Part shown: positions 61,601 to 64,000 of the stretch, piece after piece | How the letters are laid out: the number at the start of each line of letters is the position of its first letter | How positions within the stretch are numbered: the first letter of the stretch is position 1 | Source: Planctomycetota bacterium | GTDB taxonomy: Bacteria; Planctomycetota; Brocadiia; SM23-32; JAKLEA01 | Reading direction: 5' to 3' | Length of the DNA stretch: 64,000 nt | Assembly: GCA_022711755.1 (NCBI GenBank) | Contig: JAKLEA010000008.1 | Span: forward strand, 124,001-188,000 | Position numbers and translations under genes: made by a program | The notes under the pieces: model-generated | Seen by the model: only the letters and a program-made list of their open reading frames with translations | Databases searched by the model: none | What the model was told of the DNA's origin: nothing

Positions 61601-62018
61601 CGGCGAGATTGCCGACGCCGGGATTGTGACTGACGAGGCCGCTCCGACCGCCATGGTCGAGGAGATCGAGGCGATTGAGGACGAGGCTGAATCTCCCGAA
61701 GCCTTGGCGGACCTGACCGCGGCGGACGGGGCTGAAGAAGGCGGAACTGACGATCTGACGTCGGAAGAGATACTCGATTTCGACGATGATTCCGACGCGG
61801 CCACAGAATCGGAAGATGACAAGGGCGGAACCGCGCCAGACGTGACGGCGATGATACCGGATGACATCGCGTCAATCGGCGACGTGGCGCAGGGAGATGA
61901 CGGGGCAGCCGAATCCGAGGCTCCGGCCTCGCCTTCGGATTCCTCCGAACCGCCCGCCAAGCCCCAGCAGGCGCAATTGCACATGGGGCTGTTCACCGAA
62001 GGTGATGACGACGAGTAG
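58602..62018 (+). CDS. Giant membrane-anchored coiled-coil protein
   Basis: 1,138 residues from ATG 58602 (GGAGG at 58589-58593, 8 nt). A single N-terminal helix (VLALVMSAAALVIGFHYWLF) is followed by ~900 residues of helical Ala/Glu/Arg/Gln-rich coiled coil with internal repeat units (ESERTAAAMSVEIEAARQLL, AESERVDAALTE, RVDSLAAGVDSLKENNQRLR, IESAGRSDTLASAIDALKDN). The last ~170 residues are very acidic (Glu/Asp/Ala/Pro) and end QAQLHMGLFTEGDDDE. It could be a cell-shape, envelope-spacing, chemoreceptor-like or scaffold protein; no signalling hairpin (MCP) is seen. A strong terminator follows. Confidence 0.8.
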   Translation: MDPVSVLALVMSAAALVIGFHYWLFRVSKPFLGRRLRRVSETLTDQGQQFSQRHEEAEQKLSELANRQNEMAKALTERVSEIEARLENMDKLNAMLDGLGRRIENIAQRGDEARQALAQRIDDVQRAGDTAIQEIRGLISALEKAGDATAEVVSMNSRQIGEVSAAAQQQRIAMNEQRAALETALAAAENRGASARGEIADSFKQFRMAAEQQFGQLQTRLAAWEREVSASNADLRETITATVESLALDVNEKQRSVADRFELVDNRIGEVAQSARAARENLLGLQGHLAQLQTQYDEHAERIAVNESRLDESVEGLKVYAEKRLEETDGELTQKLDALRQAFEARSLEAEAEMRDADAGLVARADSMAGEIESVRQSLKTESERTAAAMSVEIEAARQLLQAESERVDAALTESKTSAAARADALNAEIESIRKYLKTHAEETGTAMSRIQSAFASKSEMLAGELAALRAEAQHRAGMLSDAIQGLEIGAEGKRDELTVAIEQLRSESLSRVDSLAAGVDSLKENNQRLREELTAGAEKLRIESAGRSDTLASAIDALKDNDQRIRDDFAGRLSELRAEYAAGAEAAASALETARGNALARIESIEVAMDTLGENLSKASEETEAITAEYREGARCLREDFENRLKQTTEADSVARAKIAESIAELRQNAQALEANVEQQLAQTSQSWADRYAHVEEMLSDTVAGLRAEDQRISEIVAEIRHNNQHFLEAVENRLGLVEDGGKREKERFEESLEDFRKTIHDSSTELVCRFEELKVANISALEDMVREHSGELTQRIEEHSQNLTDHARHSLEDRTLIRENLNELFSQVTAAVQRADAIEQAVELFRNQVRELPELVGMRETIAACDADMQSVKGELDTLRQNLVRMEQELGGRIESLVAEESSAQPAPEVAERKIEVFGEDDYEESEPVKVSASIESSDAGGEAPETVAEAPESVSESQEQIVIAEVEAGPVTDEPVAPQPEAISDDAGKGEPSDSLPGEIADAGIVTDEAAPTAMVEEIEAIEDEAESPEALADLTAADGAEEGGTDDLTSEEILDFDDDSDAATESEDDKGGTAPDVTAMIPDDIASIGDVAQGDDGAAESEAPASPSDSSEPPAKPQQAQLHMGLFTEGDDDE

Positions 62019-62035
62019 CCGTTAAAGCAGCATAC

Positions 62036-62079
62036 GAGGCGTCAGTTGGGAGCATTCCCAATTGACGCCTCTTCTTTTT
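62036..62079 (+). terminator. Very strong Rho-independent terminator after the coiled-coil gene
   Basis: GAGGCGTCAGTTGGGA pairs with TCCCAATTGACGCCTC around a 4-nt loop (62036-62071, one G-T wobble), then TTCTTTTT. It begins 18 bp after the stop. Confidence 0.95.
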
Positions 62080-62083
62080 CCGG

Positions 62084-62113
62084 TTGCGCAAATATGGCGG
62101 AAAAGGCTGTAAT
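62084..62113 (+). promoter_or_regulatory. Possible promoter of the GT4 gene
   Basis: TTGCGC (62084-62089), an 18-nt spacer and TGTAAT (62108-62113; 5 of 6 to consensus), just after the terminator and 66 bp before ATG 62179. Confidence 0.35.
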
Positions 62114-62178
62114 CGCCGTCTTCGAGACCTGACAATCAAATTTCGGGACGGGTCAGGCAGCGGACGATTGAGGTTGAA

Positions 62179-63309
62179 ATGGCTGACGACGCGCAAGACT
62201 ATTCGAAGTGCGCAAAGCTCAAGGTCGCGCTCGTGCACGACTGGCTCACCGGAATGCGCGGGGGGGAGCGCTGCCTGGAGGTTTTCTGCGAACTCTTCCC
62301 GCGGGCGGAGATATATACGCTCGTTCATATTCGGGGAAAGCTGTCTCCGACCATTGAGCGGATGCCCGTTCACGAGTCCTTCGTCCGGAAGCTGCCGATG
62401 GTCGAGAAGCGTTACCGGCATTACCTTCCGCTTTTTCCGCGCGCAATCGAATCGCTGAAGATTGCCGATTGCGATCTCGTCCTGAGCAGCAGCCATTGCG
62501 TGGCCAAGGGCGCGATCGCCCCGCCCGGCGTTCCGCACGTCTGCTACTGCTTCACGCCGATGCGCTACGTGTGGGACCTTTACGACGATTACTTCGGGCC
62601 GCAACGCGCCGGCTCCGCCGTCCGCGCCGCCATGGGCATGGTCAGGGGAAGGCTGCGGAAATGGGACGTTGATAGCGCGGCCCGGGTAAAGGAATTCGTG
62701 GCGATATCCGATTTCATAGCCGACAGGATCAGGCGTCATTACGGACGGGAAAGCAAGGTCATTTACCCCCCGGTCGAAAGCGGGCGTTTCTCGATATCGA
62801 GGGAGGTCGGGGATTACTACCTGGTTGTCTCCGCGCTTGCGCCGTATAAGCGCGTTGACCTCGCGGTTGAGGCGTGCCGGAAGCTAGGGCGGAGGCTGCT
62901 GGTCGTCGGAACGGGGCAGGACGAGGCGCGGCTGAAGGCCATCGCGGGGCCGGGAGTGGAATTCCTGGGCTGGAAATCGGACGAGGAGGTGGCGGCGCTC
63001 TACAGCCGTTGCCGCGCATTCATCTTTCCGGGGGTCGAGGATTTCGGCATCACGCCCCTGGAGGCGATGGCAAGCGGGCGTCCGGTGATCGCTTACGGCA
63101 TGGGCGGCGCGCTGGAAACGGTGGTTGAGGGGAAGACGGGAGTATTCTTCAAGAAGCAGACTGCTGAGGGGCTATGCGGGGCGATGGAGAGGTTCGAGGA
63201 GATCGAGGGGGGATTCAGGCCGGAGGAGTTGCGCTCCCACGCGGAGAACTTTGATACGCGGATATTCAAGCGACGGATTGCGGAGTTCGTGACGGCGATG
63301 GTCGGGTGA
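62179..63309 (+). CDS. GT4-family glycosyltransferase (GT-B fold)
   Basis: 376 residues. N-terminal acceptor part: KVALVHDWLTGMRGGERCLE; HVCYCFTPMRYVWDLYDDYF is typical of GT4 enzymes of exopolysaccharide loci. C-terminal donor part: YYLVVSALAPYKRVDLAVEA, LLVVGTGQDEARLK and the nucleotide-sugar motif PGVEDFGITPLEAMASGRPV (E-x7-E). It transfers a sugar from a nucleotide donor, probably mannose-like, onto a lipid-linked or polysaccharide acceptor in the cytoplasm. No immediate partners; converges on the SelD-CMD gene. Confidence 0.93.
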   Translation: MADDAQDYSKCAKLKVALVHDWLTGMRGGERCLEVFCELFPRAEIYTLVHIRGKLSPTIERMPVHESFVRKLPMVEKRYRHYLPLFPRAIESLKIADCDLVLSSSHCVAKGAIAPPGVPHVCYCFTPMRYVWDLYDDYFGPQRAGSAVRAAMGMVRGRLRKWDVDSAARVKEFVAISDFIADRIRRHYGRESKVIYPPVESGRFSISREVGDYYLVVSALAPYKRVDLAVEACRKLGRRLLVVGTGQDEARLKAIAGPGVEFLGWKSDEEVAALYSRCRAFIFPGVEDFGITPLEAMASGRPVIAYGMGGALETVVEGKTGVFFKKQTAEGLCGAMERFEEIEGGFRPEELRSHAENFDTRIFKRRIAEFVTAMVG

Positions 63310-63419
63310 TACCGAAGTACTGAATCACGCCGGTTCGGGCAGCGGCCCCATCGGGATGAAACCCTTGCCGGGGGGACAAAGCGCGAGCCTGAGAATCATC
63401 CCTGTGTAGGCAGCGGGAG

Positions 63420-64000
63420 TCAGGAAATCCCCAGTTTCCCCGCCATGCTCCCCCAGAACATCATCGCCTTGCACCCGCCGAACGCCACTCCCATCCATGC
63501 CGCCTCTGTGATTTCGGCATCGCTGACACCCATGCCGCGCGCCTTCTCGACGTGGATGGTCAGGCACGGTTCGCACTGAACCGCCACGGACAGGGCAATG
63601 GTCGTGATCTCCTTCTGCAGCACGTCTAATGCGCCGGGGCTGAATGCCTTGCCCATGAACTGCCGGAACGCCGCCTCGGCGTTCCCCGCCGCTGCGCCCC
63701 CAACCGCAGATCCGTCAGCGGATGCTGAGCAGCATTCGATGGCGTTATTTCGCTCCGGTTGCTGTCCGCCGGAGCAGCACGGCTTTCCCGAATCCGCCGG
63801 CTGCGCCGTCGCCGCATCTTCCTTTGCCCGGCTGCAACCCGAAGTCTGACTGCATTCCTCTTTGTTTTTCACCGTGATTCTCCCTTCGGATGTCCCTGCC
63901 ACCCTCCCGACCACCGTCGCCGCGCCGCATCCGGCCGCCCGCAGCTTCGCCAGCGCCTCCCCGGCGCGATCTTCTGGAAAAGCGATGAGCAGCCCGCCGG
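63420..64000 (-). CDS. selD: Selenide, water dikinase C-terminus fused to a CMD/AhpD-like domain (5' end outside window)
   Basis: The frame enters from the right edge and is open to TGA at 63420, giving about 193 residues. The first ~35 (GGLLIAFPEDRAGEALAKL, then RAAGCGAATVVGRVAG) match the end of selenophosphate synthetase, which supplies selenophosphate for selenoproteins and selenouridine. With no stop it continues through a Cys-rich linker (CSQTSGC, PCCSGG, IECCSA) into a carboxymuconolactone-decarboxylase/AhpD-like domain: FSPGALDVLQKEITTIALSV and the active-site C-x2-C as VQCEPCLTIHVEKARGMGVS. A GTG at 63872 with AGGGAG 7 nt upstream could start a separate CMD product in the same frame. 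SelD identity rests on a short stretch, so it is likely but not certain. Confidence 0.72.
   Translation of the reverse strand, partial: GGLLIAFPEDRAGEALAKLRAAGCGAATVVGRVAGTSEGRITVKNKEECSQTSGCSRAKEDAATAQPADSGKPCCSGGQQPERNNAIECCSASADGSAVGGAAAGNAEAAFRQFMGKAFSPGALDVLQKEITTIALSVAVQCEPCLTIHVEKARGMGVSDAEITEAAWMGVAFGGCKAMMFWGSMAGKLGIS

Noticed and set aside
58602..62018. Tandem DNA repeat or CRISPR-like array suggested by recurrent blocks
   Set aside because: The repetition is at the protein level (coiled-coil heptads) with variable nucleotides and no constant spacers.
63325..63576. 83-codon minus-strand frame overlapping the end of the SelD-CMD gene
   Set aside because: It is out of frame with the CMD domain and overlaps it; the translation is Arg-rich without motifs. 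Only its last ~24 codons lie in free DNA.
1..64000. tRNA, rRNA, tmRNA, RNase P or CRISPR loci
   Set aside because: Scanning the intergenic spaces showed no cloverleaf, known RNA core sequence or spaced direct repeats.

Overview
The window is about 64 kb of GC-rich bacterial chromosome with a Gram-negative envelope: it carries lipid A and heptose genes (lpxK, an LpxL-type acyltransferase, hldE), a tripartite heavy-metal RND pump and many secreted proteins and lipoproteins. Very large secreted glycosidases and lyases, two eukaryotic-type Ser/Thr kinases with C-terminal FHA domains, a PATAN/DUF4388 protein, DUF3179 and GxGYxYP families suggest a free-living polysaccharide degrader from the PVC group or a neighbouring uncultured phylum (Planctomycetota, Lentisphaerota, Hydrogenedentota or Sumerlaeota). 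This is inference; no rRNA or tRNA marker is present to fix the taxon. No CRISPR array, transposase gene or phage gene was seen.

Layout. 1-6.8 kb: tail of an unknown gene, then a divergent pair made of a giant secreted GH-A-like protein (-) and a secreted alpha/beta hydrolase (+). 6.9-8.4 kb: a compact promoter-to-terminator operon of ferredoxin, rubrerythrin-like protein, a triple Cys-cluster protein and a 31-residue Cys/Lys peptide. 8.4-11.5 kb: a DUF2156 acyltransferase-like gene, a repeat/MITE-like element between convergent genes, a GHMP-kinase relative, and a promoter with a structured leader. 11.6-17.4 kb: a GT-C-like membrane protein followed by lpxK, acyltransferase, hldE and a zinc-ribbon protein. 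17.4-32.8 kb: a polysaccharide-degradation region with two heparinase II/III-like lyases on opposite strands, a Kelch lipoprotein, a kinase-FHA protein, a class III aminotransferase, a GxGYxYP lipoprotein, an aldo/keto-reductase-like TIM barrel and a xylan-esterase-like hydrolase. 32.8-38.3 kb: a flippase and an FkbM methyltransferase, then an SDR-PHP-xseA operon. 38.5-47.8 kb: a GlcD-type oxidase, a TPR protein, and a small secreted Cys protein followed by CzcC/CzcB/CzcA-type pump genes. 48.1-51.1 kb: a PATAN-domain protein and a DUF3179 membrane protein ending in a strong terminator. 51.1-56.0 kb: a sugar isomerase-like protein and a tightly packed cluster of GT2, AsnB, an alpha-toroid protein and a 58-residue basic protein. 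56.1-62.1 kb: a second kinase-FHA gene overlapping a Uri-type GIY-YIG gene, then a two-helix membrane protein and a 1,138-residue membrane-anchored coiled-coil protein. 62.2-64 kb: a GT4 glycosyltransferase and, at the right edge on the minus strand, a SelD C-terminus in one frame with a carboxymuconolactone-decarboxylase/AhpD-like domain.

The most promising leads are the GT2-AsnB-toroid-small-protein cluster, the SelD-CMD fusion, the heavy-metal-binding motif inserted in the RND pump, the 31-residue Cys/Lys peptide with a near-perfect ribosome site, and the inverted-repeat element with an apparent 6-bp target duplication. Several promoters share a TTGAC(A/T)-N17/18-TA(N)4 layout, so an ordinary housekeeping sigma factor explains most transcription here.
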